NCBI RefSeq assembly: GCF_964031115.1
Contig: NZ_OZ035006.1
Location: 744,001 to 808,000 of the forward strand
Direction: 5' to 3'
DNA from: Spiroplasma endosymbiont of Clivina fossor
Lineage (GTDB): Bacteria > Bacillota_I > Bacilli_A > Mycoplasmatales > Nriv7
Length of the DNA stretch: 64,000 nt
The position numbers and the translations under genes are program-made. Positions 30,718 through 43,944 of this stretch are shown here, in pieces. The notes under the pieces are model-generated. The model had not been told where the DNA came from. It saw nothing but the letters and a program-made list of their open reading frames with translations, and made no database searches. How positions within the stretch are numbered: position 1 is the stretch's first letter; each line of letters begins with the position of its first letter.

Positions 30718-32700
30718 ATGAAAAGAAAAATAATGAAATATTGAGTAGTGTTATTATTATCAGTTTCTCAAATTTTAACGTTAGTTGCTTGTACTTTTCG
30801 TTATCAAACTAAGATTGATGAAGGCATCGCTGCTAAATTAAATGATTTTTCGGCAATTACTGGCGAAATTACTAAAGCAATAATATTAAGTAGAGAAAAA
30901 AAATGAGATGCTTCGCAAGTTATTAATGATATTTTAGAAAATAAAGTTGATAATTTAATTTTTAAAAATATTTCTTATTCGTATTTTGGACAAACCAATG
31001 ATAATAATTGATTCCCTCGTCATCAAGAGTTTTTTGCTTCGCAAGATTTAGCTAATAAAGTTATTAATTCTAATGATAAATATGTAAAACCCTATGCTGA
31101 TTTAATTAGTCAAAATAATATTTTAGGTAAAATTCGAACATATGGTTCAATTTTTAACACTTTAACTGTTGATACATTAAAAGAAATTTTTAATAGTGGG
31201 TCCGTTTTAGATCCCATTATGTTTTTTTTAACTAAAAGTAATATTGAAAGTTTTTGAAATGATTATAATGCTGGTGGTTATGCTGATATTATTACTGAAT
31301 TACGAAATAATCTTACTGAACATAATGATAATTTTGTTGGCAAAGTAACATATGCTGAAGCACTACAGTGGTCACAAAAAAGAATTAAAAAAATAATTGT
31401 TCAAATTGGTTGTAAGAAAGAAAATGATGAAGAGAAAGAAAATGATGAAGAGAAAGAAAAAGCTGAAAGTTCTTGTAAAGGATATGATAGTAAAGATGAT
31501 GCCGAAGTAGAAGCTGCTTATGATACAATGATGGCAACATTTGGTATTGAAATAAAGGATTCGGCGGATAAAAATGTTTTAATAGTAACTAATAAATATA
31601 TATTAGAAAATTTTCAAAATGGATTTAAAAATTCGAAAAATATTATTTCATTGTTAGTACCAATTTTACCAGTTATTTCTTATGTAATGAAAATGTATGC
31701 TAGTCTTCCTTTTGATGAACCCAATAAGATTTGGTACGAAGTTAGTACAATTCCCAAAAATATTCAGCAAGCTATTGATGAACAATTAAGGATGACATAT
31801 GTTGGTTTCGATCAATCAGTAATTAGTAATTTAAAAAATAAGTTAACAAAAGTATTTTCTTTAAATGATGGCGGATTAAGTTTACGAAAGATATTATTAA
31901 TTATGAGATTAACACCACAATTAAATGAATTAGTTAAGAAAATTGAGTTAATTTTATTTTATTCATTATCATTAATTGAAGTGGTTTCAATTGGCGGTGT
32001 TTGTGTGGGATTTCATCCTATGTTTTGTATCGATATTGCTTTTTTCCCAAAAGCATTTCCTAAAATTAAAGAAATATTAGATCCCATTTTTGGAAATATT
32101 AAAAAATATTTAAATTTTCTTCCTAATGATACAAATATTAATTTAAATGATGGTTTAACCGGAATTAATAAGTTAGTCGATGTAATTCAAGATCAGGTGT
32201 TAACAGAAGCAAAGATTAAAAAGATTCTTACTGCCATTGAAATTGACAACGAGCAAGCAAAAGTGGCATTATTGGAAATCCTTGGATATAATGGTCAGAA
32301 AGGTGAATTAATACCGGATGGAGTATTGGCCACTCTTATTAAGACTATTAGTTCTTGTAAAAAAGATGGTGATTCCAATTGTACAACCGAGGTTGCTAAA
32401 TTGTTAACAATGTTAACAAGTGAAAACGGAATTTTAGATCGCATTGTTAATGATAATAATGGCACTATTAATATGAAATATCGGAGATTTTATCAAGATA
32501 GTAATTATTGAGAGATTACTAATACGAAAATGCAGTATAATGATATTGATAATTCATTAGAAGTATCATATGATATTAGTTTTTCCCAAGGTAAGATGAA
32601 TAATGTTTATTCAATTAAATGAAAAACAAAAAATTATTACAATAGTCTTGCTAGCAATAATTTTAAAATTGTAGCATTTAGGAATAAGGAGATTAAATAA
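30718..32700 (+). CDS. Spiroplasma surface lipoprotein, 660 aa
   Basis: Signal peptide with a basic start (MKRKIMKYW) and hydrophobic core, ending in a lipobox LVAC with Cys25, so it is a membrane-anchored lipoprotein. UGA is Trp at several sites. A direct repeat of KENDEEKENDEEKEK-type residues lies near 225-240. Later there are four further Cys (GVCVG, FCID, SSCKK, NCTTE) and a hydrophobic stretch NIISLLVPILPVISYVMKM. It could belong to the mollicute MOLPALP-type lipoproteins, but I could not confirm that. TTGAGG precedes the ATG. The next gene starts 1 bp after its stop. Confidence 0.75.
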
Positions 32701-32701
32701 A

Positions 32702-33172
32702 ATGAAAAATACAAAATGGGCAGTAATTGGCCGAATAGTAATTTCGTTAGCATTTTTTTTAATGATTGTTTATGGTTTTGTGGAGTTAGTTAAGTCTAAA
32801 TTTGTTATTTATGATACTGTTGTTTTAAAACTAAATTTTTGAACTAGTAATTTTGCTCAAACATTATGAAATATATTAATTATTATTGCTTTTTTTACAT
32901 TTGTTATTACAAATATTTGAGGTTTAAAAAGAAGGATTTTCTTTTGAATAATTGGTAGTATTTATATAATTATTGGTTTTTTAACATTTATCTTTACAAT
33001 TATTGATAATACTGATAATGGCGAGAGAATGGCAATTGGATTAGTTATTTCTTTACTATTAATGATTGGGGCGGGATTTTTATTACTAGTTGCCTATCGA
33101 ATGAAAAATAAAGAGATTGTTGCTAATAATTGAAAATTTTGAGAGAAAAATAAGTCTGCCAACCCTGCATAG
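32702..33172 (+). CDS. Four-helix membrane protein, 156 aa
   Basis: Four hydrophobic segments (about residues 9-28, 53-71, 78-100, 110-130) with a charged C-terminus (WKFWEKNKSANPA). UGA is Trp. It is coupled to the lipoprotein gene one base upstream, suggesting a shared transcript and perhaps a shared complex. I do not recognise the family. The stop codon is the first part of a strong terminator hairpin. Confidence 0.7.
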
Positions 33173-33216
33173 TTGAAAATAAAAACAGCAAAATCTTTGC
33201 TGTTTTTATTTTCAAC
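33172..33216 (+). terminator. Perfect 21-bp hairpin terminator
   Basis: GTTGAAAATAAAAACAGCAAA and its exact inverse are separated by 3 bases, overlapping the last base of the preceding stop codon. The TTTTTATTTT run in the second arm supports termination. The polA -10 TATAAT (33229-33234) lies just downstream. Confidence 0.85.
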
Positions 33217-33273
33217 AACTTTATTTGTTATAATAATTTAAGAAATGAAATAGGATTAGGTGAAAATTTTTTA

Positions 33274-35889
33274 ATGAAGAAAATATTATTAGTTGATGGT
33301 AATGGTTTAGTTTTTCGCGCATATTACGCAACAGCATATAGTAATTCCATAACTTTATGAGCAAATGATGGAACACCAACTAATGCTTTGTTAGGTTTTA
33401 TTACAATGTTAGAAAAGATTTTAAAACAAAATTATGATTTAGTTTTGGTTGCTTTTGATGCGGGACCTAAAAATTTTCGTTATGGAATATTACCTAGTTA
33501 TAAAGAAAAACGCGTTAAAACCCCACAAGAATTATTACAGCAATTACCGTTAGTTCGTGAGTTTTTAGATGCCTATGGAATTCAATGATATGAACATCCT
33601 GATTTTGAAGCTGATGATATTATTGCTACGATTAATAAAAAGGCAATTGATTTAAATTGAGAAATTGAAATTTTGTCATCGGATGGTGATTTAGAACAGT
33701 TATTATCTGCTAATACGGTAATTGTTAAACCAAAACAGGGATTATCACAAGTAGAAATTATTAATGTTGATTCATTAAAAGCAAGATGAGATATAACCCC
33801 AAAACAAATACCTGATTTAAAAGGATTAAAAGGTGATGCCAGTGATAATCTTCCAGGTATTAAAGGGATTGGTGAGAAAACTGCTTTATCATTGTTACAT
33901 CAATTTGGAACATTAGAAAATATTATTACCCATCAAGAAGAATTGAAAACAGCGGTTAAAGAAAAAATTGTGAATAATGCTAATATCGGTTTATTATGTA
34001 AAGAAATGGCATCTTTAAGATATGATGTTCCTTTTCCTAAGGATTTATCTTTGTTAACAATTAATAGAGATTTAGTTCGCTTAAAGGAATTTTATTTAAA
34101 ATATAATTTAAAGTCATTAGTTAATCGCTTAGACACAAATAATCTTTCACAAGCTAATAATAAAGATCAAGGTAAAATTTTGCGTAAGTGAGATGCTAAT
34201 TATAATTGTGTTGAAAATGCGTTATTTGTTGAAATGAGTGGTGATAATTATTATACTTCAGACATTATTGGGTTTGGTGTTGTTAACGATAAAGGAGCAT
34301 TTTATTTAGATTATCTTATTGCTAGTACTGATGAATTATTTTTAGCATTTTTAAAAGATGAAAAGTGTCTAAAAGATGTTTTTGATTTGAAGAAAGTTAT
34401 TAATGGTTGTAAATGACATCATATTGAAGTTAAAGGTATTGCTTTTGATTTACAATTAGCAGGTTATATTTTAAATGCGAATATGAAAGTAACGATTGAT
34501 AATGTTATTAATTATTTTGCTGAACAAACTTTTATGAATGATGAAATGTTTTATGGTAAAAATCAAAAAAAGGTTGTACGAGAATTACAAGAAGTTGCTG
34601 GCTTTATTACTAGAAAAGCTTGATGAATTTTACATTTAAAACCGCTTCTTAGTAAGAAATTAGAACAACAACAACAATTAGAGTTGTATAAAAATATTGA
34701 GTTTCCTTGTGCTTTTGTATTGGCAAAAATGGAGTTTCACGGTATTCGTGTTGATATGAAACAATTAGAACAGTTAACAAAAGAAGTATTAAAAATTGTC
34801 ACCCAATTAAATGAAGAAATTAATAGTTTAGCGCAACAAGATGTTAATCCTAATTCTCCTAAACAATTAAAAGAATTATTATTTGATGTATTAAAATTAC
34901 CTGATTTACAAAAAGGTAGTACGGCACAAGAAGTATTAATGCAATTACAAATGCAACAATTGCATCCAATTATTGATAAAATTTTGGAATATCGTAAATA
35001 TCAAAAAACTTATTCAACTTATTTAAAAGGTTTAGAAAAATATATTTTGGCAGATGGTAAGGTGCATACGATTTATAATCAAACTAATACAACAACAGGA
35101 AGGTTATCTTCACAAGAACCTAATATGCAAAATATTAGTATTCATGATATTCATCAAAAATTAGTTCGTAAGGTGTTTGTTCCTAATGATTCTCGCACAC
35201 AAGTGGTATTATCTAGTGATTACTCGCAAATTGAATTAAAAGTTTTAGCACATATGGCTAGTGTTAAAGAATTAATTAAAGCATTTAACAATAATGAAGA
35301 TATTCATTCATTAACTGCTAGTAAAATATTTTCTATTAATCAAGCTGAAGTTAGTGAACAGCAACGAAGAGTTGCGAAAACTGTTAATTTTGGGATTGTG
35401 TATGGTATTTCTGATTTTGGTTTAAGTAAACAATTAATGATTTCTATTAGCGAAGCAAAAAAATTTATTGAACGATATTTTGCTGTTTTTCCTGAAATTC
35501 GTCATTATATGGATAATACAATTAAATTTTGTCAAGAACATAAATTTGTTAAAACTTTATTCAATCGGATCCGATATATTCCGACGATTAATGATCGGAA
35601 TTGAGTCGCTAAACAAGCAGCAGAACGCGTAGCAATTAATGCTCCGATTCAAGGAACAGCAGCTGATATAATTAAATTAGCTTTAATTAAAATTGATCAG
35701 CAATTAGAACAAAATAATTTAAAATCGTATCTTGTTGCTCAAGTCCATGATGAGTTGATTGTTGAAGTATATGAAAATGAATTAGAAATTGTTAAAAAAA
35801 TTGTTAATTCAGCAATGAATTTGGCAACAAAATTGCAGGTGCCCTTAACGGTTGATATTAATACAGGAAATAATTGATATGAAGTATAA
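33274..35889 (+). CDS. polA: DNA polymerase I
   Basis: Repair and Okazaki-fragment processing polymerase, 871 aa with many UGA Trp codons. The N-terminal 5'-nuclease domain has LLVDGNGLVFRAYY, FEADDIIATI and KGLKGDASDNLPGIKGIGEKTA. A degenerate middle domain follows. The C-terminal polymerase domain has TTTGRLSSQEPNMQNI, motif A SDYSQIELKVLAH, the O-helix RRVAKTVNFGIVYGIS and motif C VAQVHDEL. In the 3'-5' exonuclease region I do not see the usual acidic residues, so proofreading is doubtful. mutM starts 14 bp downstream. Confidence 0.96.
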
Positions 35890-35903
35890 AGGAGATTAAG
35901 TTA

Positions 35904-36734
35904 ATGCCAGAATTACCAGAAGTAGAAACTGTTCGTGCCAGTTTACAACCTTTTGTTTGCAATCAAGTTATTACAGGAATTAGAATTTATTGAAGTTCAG
36001 TAATTAAACAACCCGACTTAGTATCATTTCGAAAATTGATTGTTGGACAAAAAATTCTTGATTTAAAAAGAAAAGCAAAACATTTAATTTTTGAATTAGA
36101 AGATTTTGTGTTAATTAGTCATTTACGAATGGAAGGTAAATATTATTATCAAAATCTTAATGATGATATTGAATGAAAACATGTTTTATTAGTTTTAGAA
36201 TTAAGTAATGGTTGTGAATTAAGATATCATGATACAAGAAGATTTGGTACTTTTCATTTGCAAAAAAAGGATGAATATGAACAATTAGCACCATTAATCA
36301 AAGTGGGGCCAGAACCTTTTGAATCAAGGGCTACTGTTAGTTATTTACAAAAGAAATTTAAAAATAAGAACCGAGCTATTAAAACAATGCTGTTAGATCA
36401 AAGTATTATTAGTGGTTTAGGAAATATTTATGTTGATGAGGTATTATTTGCTAGTAAAATTCATCCGGTTACTAGATGTAATAAATTACAAACTGAGCAT
36501 TTAAAAGCAATTTTAAATAATGCGAAACAAATTTTGACACAAGCGATTAACTTAAAAGGAACAACAATTGCTAGTTATACTTCTAATGTTGGTGTTAAAG
36601 GGACATATCAGCAATTATTGAAAGTGCATACAAGAGAAGCATTAGCATGTTATGTTTGTTCTTCAATAATTAAAAAAATTAAGCTTAATGGTCGCGGTAC
36701 ATATTTTTGCTGTCAATGTCAGAATAAATTATAA
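35904..36734 (+). CDS. mutM: Formamidopyrimidine-DNA glycosylase (MutM/Fpg)
   Basis: Removes oxidised purines such as 8-oxoguanine. 276 aa beginning MPELPEVETVR with the catalytic Pro2-Glu3; the conserved Lys lies in the KAKHLIFEL region. A helix-two-turn-helix segment (LDQSIISGLGNIYVDEVLF) and a C-terminal zinc finger (CYVC...CCQC) bind DNA. GGAG lies 9 bp before ATG. It shares a transcript with polA. Confidence 0.96.
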
Positions 36735-36745
36735 GTTGTGAATTA

Positions 36746-36807
36746 TGTGGATAAGTAGATTAAAGCATCTTATTTATAAGATATTTTTAGCACTAAGTTG
36801 TGGATAA
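36746..36807. promoter_or_regulatory. Two perfect DnaA boxes
   Basis: TGTGGATAA occurs at 36746-36754 and 36799-36807, the exact inverse of the consensus TTATCCACA, 53 bp apart and both on the same strand. They lie in the gap between mutM and the replication-initiation pair dnaB/dnaD-like and dnaI. DnaA may bind here to regulate these genes. Confidence 0.7.
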
Positions 36808-36896
36808 CTTGGTGGGTAATGATTTTTTTATTGTTTATTATTTACATCGCTATTATTCTGTCATAGAATAAATAAGACAATAAGGTGGAGATAAAA

Positions 36897-37901
36897 ATGT
36901 TACAACCAGAAGAAAAATTTCAAATAATTATTAATTCTTATATTTGTAGTGAAACGCAAAAGCTAGTTCAACATTTATATCAACCAATTATTGGTGTTAA
37001 TGCTGTTTCGCTATATTTTGCTTTATTAAATGAACAATTATCAATGAAAGTTTTAAATTTAGATAATTCTCATTTACGCTTGCAAAATTTATTACAATTA
37101 TCATTACTGGAAATTGAAGTTGCGAGAAATCGGTTAGAAGCAATAAATCTACTTGATGTTTATCGTAATAATACCAATATTGGTGTTACTTATTACTATG
37201 AATTATTTGCTCCGATGGCACCACAAGACTTTTTTAATCATCAACAATTTAATCAATTGCTAATTAATAATCTTTCTCTTAATGATTATGAACGAACAAA
37301 GTTTTTATTTATTCAATATCAAGAAGATCTGTCAAGTTATAAAAAAATTACAAAATGCTTTAATGAAGTATTTCCTTTATCAATAGTAAAAGCAGATGCT
37401 TCTAGTGCTGATTTTATTTTCCAAACCAATCATTTGTCAGAAACTAATAAACAATCATTAGAAATTTCTAATGAAGATATGAAAAATCCTTTACAAAAAA
37501 AAATTTATGAAATGCAAACGATATCACCATATAAATATTTAACATTATTACAAAATTTTCCTTTACAAGCGAAAGATTTACAGTTATTGGCTAAGTTATT
37601 AGTTACTTATACTTTGTCACCAGAAGTTACTAATTGTTTAATTGAATATGTGTGATATAAAAATAATAAACTTTTGGTTGTGGCTTATTTAGAAAAAATT
37701 GCGAGCACATTACAACAAAAGCAGATTACTACTGTTGAACAAGCAATGATATATTTAAGAACTGCTTATGTTCAAAGTTTTAATAAGGAAAAAGTAAAAT
37801 CTAATAAAATTGTTAAAAAATCAAAATTTGATTATGAAATTAAATGAAATACGGGTATTATTCCAAAATGGTTACAAGAAGACCCCCTTTATCAAACATA
37901 A
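36897..37901 (+). CDS. DnaB/DnaD-type replication initiation protein
   Basis: 334 aa. In Firmicutes such proteins remodel origin DNA and help load the replicative helicase together with DnaI. The DnaB_N/DnaD-like N-terminal winged helix is inferred from IGVNAVSLYFALL and LLQLSLLEIEVARNRLEAINLL. The C-terminus has the family-like EIKWNTGIIPKWLQEDPLY. ATG at 36897 is chosen because AAGGTGGAG lies 6 bp ahead; a GTG 12 bp upstream is inside that site. dnaI follows after 21 bp, the same order as in other mollicutes. Confidence 0.8.
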
Positions 37902-37922
37902 TTATGGAAGGAAGTGATTGTT

Positions 37923-38807
37923 ATGGATATCTATCATCGAATTCAAAAAACTAAGATTGTTGCTTTGCAAAAATTTATTGCTGAACATCAATTACTAAAA
38001 AAAGATTTATTACGAAATAGTGATATTTTAGAAAAATATTTAAATAATTTTGTTGAATGTTTGGATGGTTTGAATTGAAATGAATGTCAACAATTAATTC
38101 CTGGATATCGGTTAGAATTAGTTTATGAAAATCAACGCATTTATTTAGAAATGCAAGATTGTTTACATCGTCAATATTTGCGAGCTAATGATAAAATTCG
38201 TAATAATTATTTAATTTGTCATTTTCCTTTATCAATGATTAATTTATCATTAGAAACTGATTTTCATTTACCAGAAAATGATTTTATTCGCATAAAATTA
38301 AAAGAATATTTTATTAATTTCCTTAAAAAAGAGCAAACAACAGGATTATATATTTATGGTGCTCCTGGTATTGGTAAAACTTATATTTCTATTTTATTAG
38401 CTAATAGTTTAGTTCGAAGTGATTATAAAGTATGTTTTGTTTTTGTTCCCCAATTAATGAGTCAATTAAAACAAGCGATTTCGAAAGCAACTAATTCATT
38501 AGCTAGTGATATTTATAAGCTCCAAACTTGTGATGTGTTATTTTTAGATGATTTAGCTGGTGAACCCGTATCGGAGTGAACTCGTGATGAGGTTTTATTT
38601 AGTATTTTAAATTATCGGATGCAGCATAATTTATCAACATTTTTTACTTCTAATTATGATATGGGTAACTTACAAGAATATTATAGTCGTAATGCTAAAT
38701 ATAAAAATATTGATATTGTGAAATCAATTCGGTTAGTAGAAAGAATTAGATACTTGGCAAAACCAGTATTATTAGGGGGGGATGTTCTTCGTAAATATGC
38801 TCAATAA
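37923..38807 (+). CDS. dnaI: Primosomal protein DnaI (helicase loader)
   Basis: AAA+ ATPase that loads the replicative helicase. 294 aa. The N-terminal helicase-interaction region contains DCLHRQYLRAND rather than a clear zinc ribbon. Walker A GAPGIGKT is at residues 146-153 and Walker B VLFLDDLAG around 205-213. Sensor-like TFFTSNYDM and VERIRYLAKPVLLGG follow. AAGGAAG precedes the ATG. Last gene of its operon; IS1595 copy 8 begins 71 bp downstream. Confidence 0.9.
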
Positions 38808-38963
38808 ATTGGCAACAATTCGCAATGTCTTTGGTAATTTCTAGATAGTGTTTTAGAAGAAAATTACTAATTTAATTTTTTAATTTTGTCGAAAACTCTT
38901 GATATTTATTGAATATACTTAATTTTAGGTATATTTTTAATATGATAGAGGTGGATAATAATT

Positions 38964-39947
38964 ATGGAAAAAATAATTCAAGAACTAGTAAATACTTTAA
39001 CAGATGATCAATTTTTAGAATTTTATGAAAAAGTCAAACAACAAGCAGAATTAATAAAAAAAAAACAACAACGGTTAAATGAAATTGATCAAAAATTTAG
39101 AGCGCAAGGTATTAAATGCCCTAAATGTGAATCTTACCATTGCGTTAAAAATGGACATAATTCAGAAGGAAAACAAAAATATTTATGTAAAAATTGCCGT
39201 GCAAGTTTTGACGCTTTTCGTAATCATTTTATTTATTGAAGTCATTTAAATTATGAACAATGAAATTTATTGATTCAAATTTCATTGCTGGGGCAATCTA
39301 GTAAAATAATTTCTCGTTTTATTAAAACTACATTAAAAACTGCTTGATATAATCGTCAAAAATTAATGAAATCAAAACAATTAGAAAATACCCAATTAAA
39401 ATTTAAAAAATTATCTGGTAAAATCCAAATCGATGAAACATTTATTAAAGAAATCCATAAAGGAAATTTCAAATATAAAACTGATCCACGAAGAATTCAC
39501 CTTGACCCATTCGCAACTAATACTAAATGCTGTATTCAAATGGCAATTGATAATAATAACAATATTTATGTTAAATCCACAAACACCAAACGTTTACAAA
39601 AACAATGAGTTATTGAAAATATGAACAAAGAATTAATTAACGAAAATTCAATTATTACTTCTGATATGCAAAAATTATATTTTTTAGTAGCAAAACAAAC
39701 AAATTCTACTTTATGTGTAACTAAAACAACAACTAATCCTGAAGCTAGTTATTGTAACTTAAATAAAATCAGTAAATTACAATCTAGTCTTAAAGAAACC
39801 TTAATTCATTATCATGGTTTAGGTTTTACTAATATTCAAAATTATTTAAATCTCTGAAAATGAAAATACCAACATAAGGGTTTAACTCCAAACCAACAAA
39901 CAGCGGTATTATATTTTAATAGACTTCTTGCAAAATTAATATGATAA
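38964..39947 (+). CDS. IS1595/ISXO2-like transposase with IS5-encoded tail, 327 aa
   Basis: Full-length frame with several substitutions (for example Thr to Ile in SSKIISR). The final Val of the normal protein is replaced by RLLAKLIW, read from the end of IS5-A copy 7. All catalytic segments remain, so it may still be active. Confidence 0.8.
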
Positions 39948-40987
39948 TTATAATTTTTAAATTTAAAATAAATATAAAAGTGTTATTAAAATAATTTTTA
40001 GATTATTTTTACAAATATTTTGTCATTAAAACATAATAAAAATTATTATTTACAATAAAAAAAGACTGAAATTTTAAATTATCAAATATATTTAAACTAA
40101 TAGTTGTAAATTATAAATTGAAGCTATTAAATTAAATCTTAAAGCAAATCTTTTTCTACGATTTCGATATTTTTCACTAATAATTTTAAATTTTTTAAGT
40201 ATAGCAAAAACATTTTCAATAACAATTCTCATTTTTGAAATTCGCTCATTATTTTGCTTTTCTTCTTTATTTAAAGGGTTTTTCTTTGATTTTTTTTAGG
40301 AATTAAAACATTATGATTAATTTTTTGTATGCCTTGATAACCTAAATCCACTAAAACAGTTGTTTCTGGTAAAAATTTAATTTTTGAATCTTTTAAAATT
40401 TTAAAGTCATGGTTTTTACCATAAGAAAAATCAGAACTAATAATTTTTTTACTATCTTTTTCAATTATAACTTGTGTTTTTATTGTGTGTTTTTTCTTTT
40501 TTCCTGAGTAGTGCTGTTTTTGTCTTTTTTTGGGCGTTGGATTTGGCTTTCAGTTACATCAATTATAACAGTCTTATCTTTGAAATAATCTTTTAATAGT
40601 GATTTTTGACCAGTAAGTTGTTGAAAATTAGGGTGTTTTATTAAAGTGTCTTCAATTCATTTGATATTTCTATAACAACTACTTTCACTAATATCATAAC
40701 TTTTTGCAATATGAAAATAAGTTCTATATTCTCTTCAATATTCTAAAGTCATTAAAATACGATTTTCTAATGATAATTTATTGGTTCTTCCGCGACGAAA
40801 TCTCTTTTTTAATTCTTCTATTTTTAAAATTTCTAGCATTTTATTAAAAGTAGTATGTTTAATACCAGTTAATCTTAAAAAATTTTTATCACTTATTTGA
40901 TTATTTTTTTTAAATTTCATTTAAATTCCACCTTTTTATTAAAAACAACAATTCAATTATATTTTAAATTAATTTTGCAAGAAGTCT
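39921..40987 (-). mobile_element. IS5-A copy 7, one base shorter
   Basis: AAT on both sides (39918-39920 and 40988-40990). A single base is missing in the run near 40290. Confidence 0.9.
40091..40920 (-). pseudogene. IS5-A transposase with frameshift in C-terminal half
   Basis: The first frame is intact (start 40920). One deleted base near 40291-40296 breaks the basic KRKSKK region of the second frame, before the catalytic Glu. Confidence 0.78.
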
Positions 40988-41102
40988 AATGTATAAAAAA
41001 GTTAAAGTAAAAATAATAATTTTACATAAAAGCCTTTTAAAATTATCAAGTTGATGATTTTTTTTATTTTATCAAGAGTTTTCGACAAAATTAAAAATTT
41101 AA

Positions 41103-41131
41103 TTGTAAAATAAATGAGTTATTTGTATAAT
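41103..41131 (+). promoter_or_regulatory. Promoter of gap
   Basis: TTGTAA (41103-41108), a 17-bp spacer and TATAAT (41126-41131), followed 13 bp later by the AGGAGG ribosome site. The -35 starts in the last two bases of the target duplication of IS1595 copy 8. Confidence 0.75.
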
Positions 41132-41160
41132 TATTGCAGTGCATATAGGAGGAAAACAGA

Positions 41161-42171
<1,011 letters not shown>

Positions 42172-42228
42172 ATAATGGCTAAGGCGGATACCTTAGTTTT
42201 TATTATTGGAAAGGAAAATTAAATTCAT

Positions 42229-43416
42229 ATGAAAAAAACATTAGCAGATATTAATTTTAAAGATAAAAAAGTATTAGTCCGCGTAGATTTTAATGTGCCA
42301 TTAGTTGCTGGTGTTATTAGTGATGATAATCGTATTATTAGTGCTATCCTAACAATTAAATATTTATTAGACCACGATGCTAAAGTTATTTTATTATCAC
42401 ATTTGGGAAGAATAAAGCGGTCAGAAGATTTAAAAAAATATTCATTAAAACCAGTAGCAAAGCGCTTAGCAGAGTTATTAGGTACCGAAGTAAACTTTGT
42501 TGGTGAAATTAGTGGGGCAACGTTGCAAACAGCAATTAATAGTTTAGAAAATAAACAAGTTTTATTAATGGAAAATACGCGTTTTGCTGATTTAGAAAAT
42601 AACAGGGAATCTAATAATGATGCTAGTTTAGGTAAGTATTGAGCAAGTTTAGGTGATGTGTTTGTTAATGATGCTTTTGGCACAGCCCATCGTGAACATG
42701 CCTCTAATGTTGGTATCGCAACTAATATTAATGAATCGTGTATTGGTTTATTAGTGCAAAAAGAGTTAGCGATGTTAAATAAAGCGATTATTAATCCTGA
42801 GCGACCTGTTGTTGTAATTTTAGGAGGAGCAAAAGTATCTGATAAGATTGGTGTTATTGATCATCTTTTAAAGGTAGCTGATAAAATAATTATTGGTGGG
42901 GCAATGAGTTTTACTTTTTTAAAAGCGCAAGAATTTAATATTGGCAAGTCTTTAATTGAAGAAGATAAAATAGAATTAGCTAAACAGTATTTACAAAAAG
43001 CAAAAGGTAAAATAATTTTACCGGTTGATCATTTGATGAGTAAAGAGTTTGTTGATCAGTCTGGAATTAATAGTGCTGATGCTAATATTACTGATGATTA
43101 TATGGGAATGGATATTGGTGAAAAAACAATAACATTATTTAATGACTATATTAAAGAAGCTAAAACTATTATTTGAAATGGTCCAGTTGGCGTTTTTGAG
43201 ATGAAAAATTTTAGTAAGGGAACACTAGCAATTTGTGAAACAATTGCTCATTTAAATAATGTTTTTAGTATTGTTGGTGGTGGTGATTCAGTAGCAGCAG
43301 CAATTCAGTTAGGTTTTAAAGATAAGTTTAGTTATATTTCAACTGGTGGTGGAGCTAGTTTGGAATTATTAGAGGGTAAACCGTTACCAGCTATTGAAGT
43401 TATTCAAGAGAAATAA
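42229..43416 (+). CDS. pgk: Phosphoglycerate kinase
   Basis: Transfers phosphate from 1,3-bisphosphoglycerate to ADP. 395 aa with UGA as Trp. RVDFNVP is at residues 18-24, LLSHLGR binds substrate, [16 protein letters not shown] spans the hinge, and the C-terminal nucleotide loop reads [18 protein letters not shown] lies upstream. The type-2 end motif of plectrovirus block 2 starts 18 bp after the stop, so no native terminator is visible; the viral hairpin at 43480 may end the transcript. Confidence 0.97.
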
Positions 43417-43433
43417 TTAATGTTATTAATGTA

Positions 43434-43944
43434 GGACGCATAAAGTTTTGTTAGGTAGTTAAAGATTTGAATAAGTATTAAGACAGTCAGCAATGATTGT
43501 CTTTTTATTTTATAAGATGTTAAAAATTTGTTCTTTGAAAATTAAATACAAGTGAATTAATAATGTTGGTATGTATTAAGACACGATAAATTGTGGGTGG
43601 TCGCCATAACCAAAAGAAGTTTACCAGTTAATAGATAACATCCTATTAGCTATAGCAATTTGTTTCGTTTTGCAATAAAAAAATGAATGGGTGGATTTCC
43701 TAAAAATATACACGCTATTAAATTAGTTCCAAGGGTAGGATGCGGATATTAAAGTGTAGAAATTTCTATATAGGGGTATGCTAAGTTTAAAATTATTAAA
43801 ATATTTTTTTTATCTAATTAAAAAACAAAATTCACTAACAAAGCCTGTTAAACACTTAAATCTGCGATATATAAGTGTTTAAAAAACTAAGTTAGTTAAC
43901 TTAGTTAATATAACTTAGTTTATTCATAAGAAAGGTAATTTACT
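43434..43944 (+). other. Plectrovirus intergenic region 2
   Basis: Same layout as at 20668-21233: end motif, terminator hairpin (43480-43503), conserved GGTGGTCGCCATAACC segment, TATAGAAATTTCTATA, then AACTAAGTTA-type repeats directly before the first viral gene. No gene seen. Confidence 0.6.
43480..43512 (+). terminator. Viral hairpin terminator
   Basis: AAGACAGTCA-GCAA-TGATTGTCTT followed by TTTATTTT. Lies 64 bp after pgk and could serve it. Confidence 0.7.

Larger units (their letters stand above)
38878..41096 (+). mobile_element. IS1595-like copy 8, interrupted by IS5-A copy 7
   Basis: Perfect 8-bp target duplication ATTTAATT at 38870-38877 and 41097-41104. The right copy runs into the gap promoter. 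IS5-A copy 7 entered at the last codons of its transposase. Confidence 0.92.

Noticed and set aside
42225-42683. 152-codon minus-strand frame
   Set aside because: Antisense to pgk, which is unmistakable.
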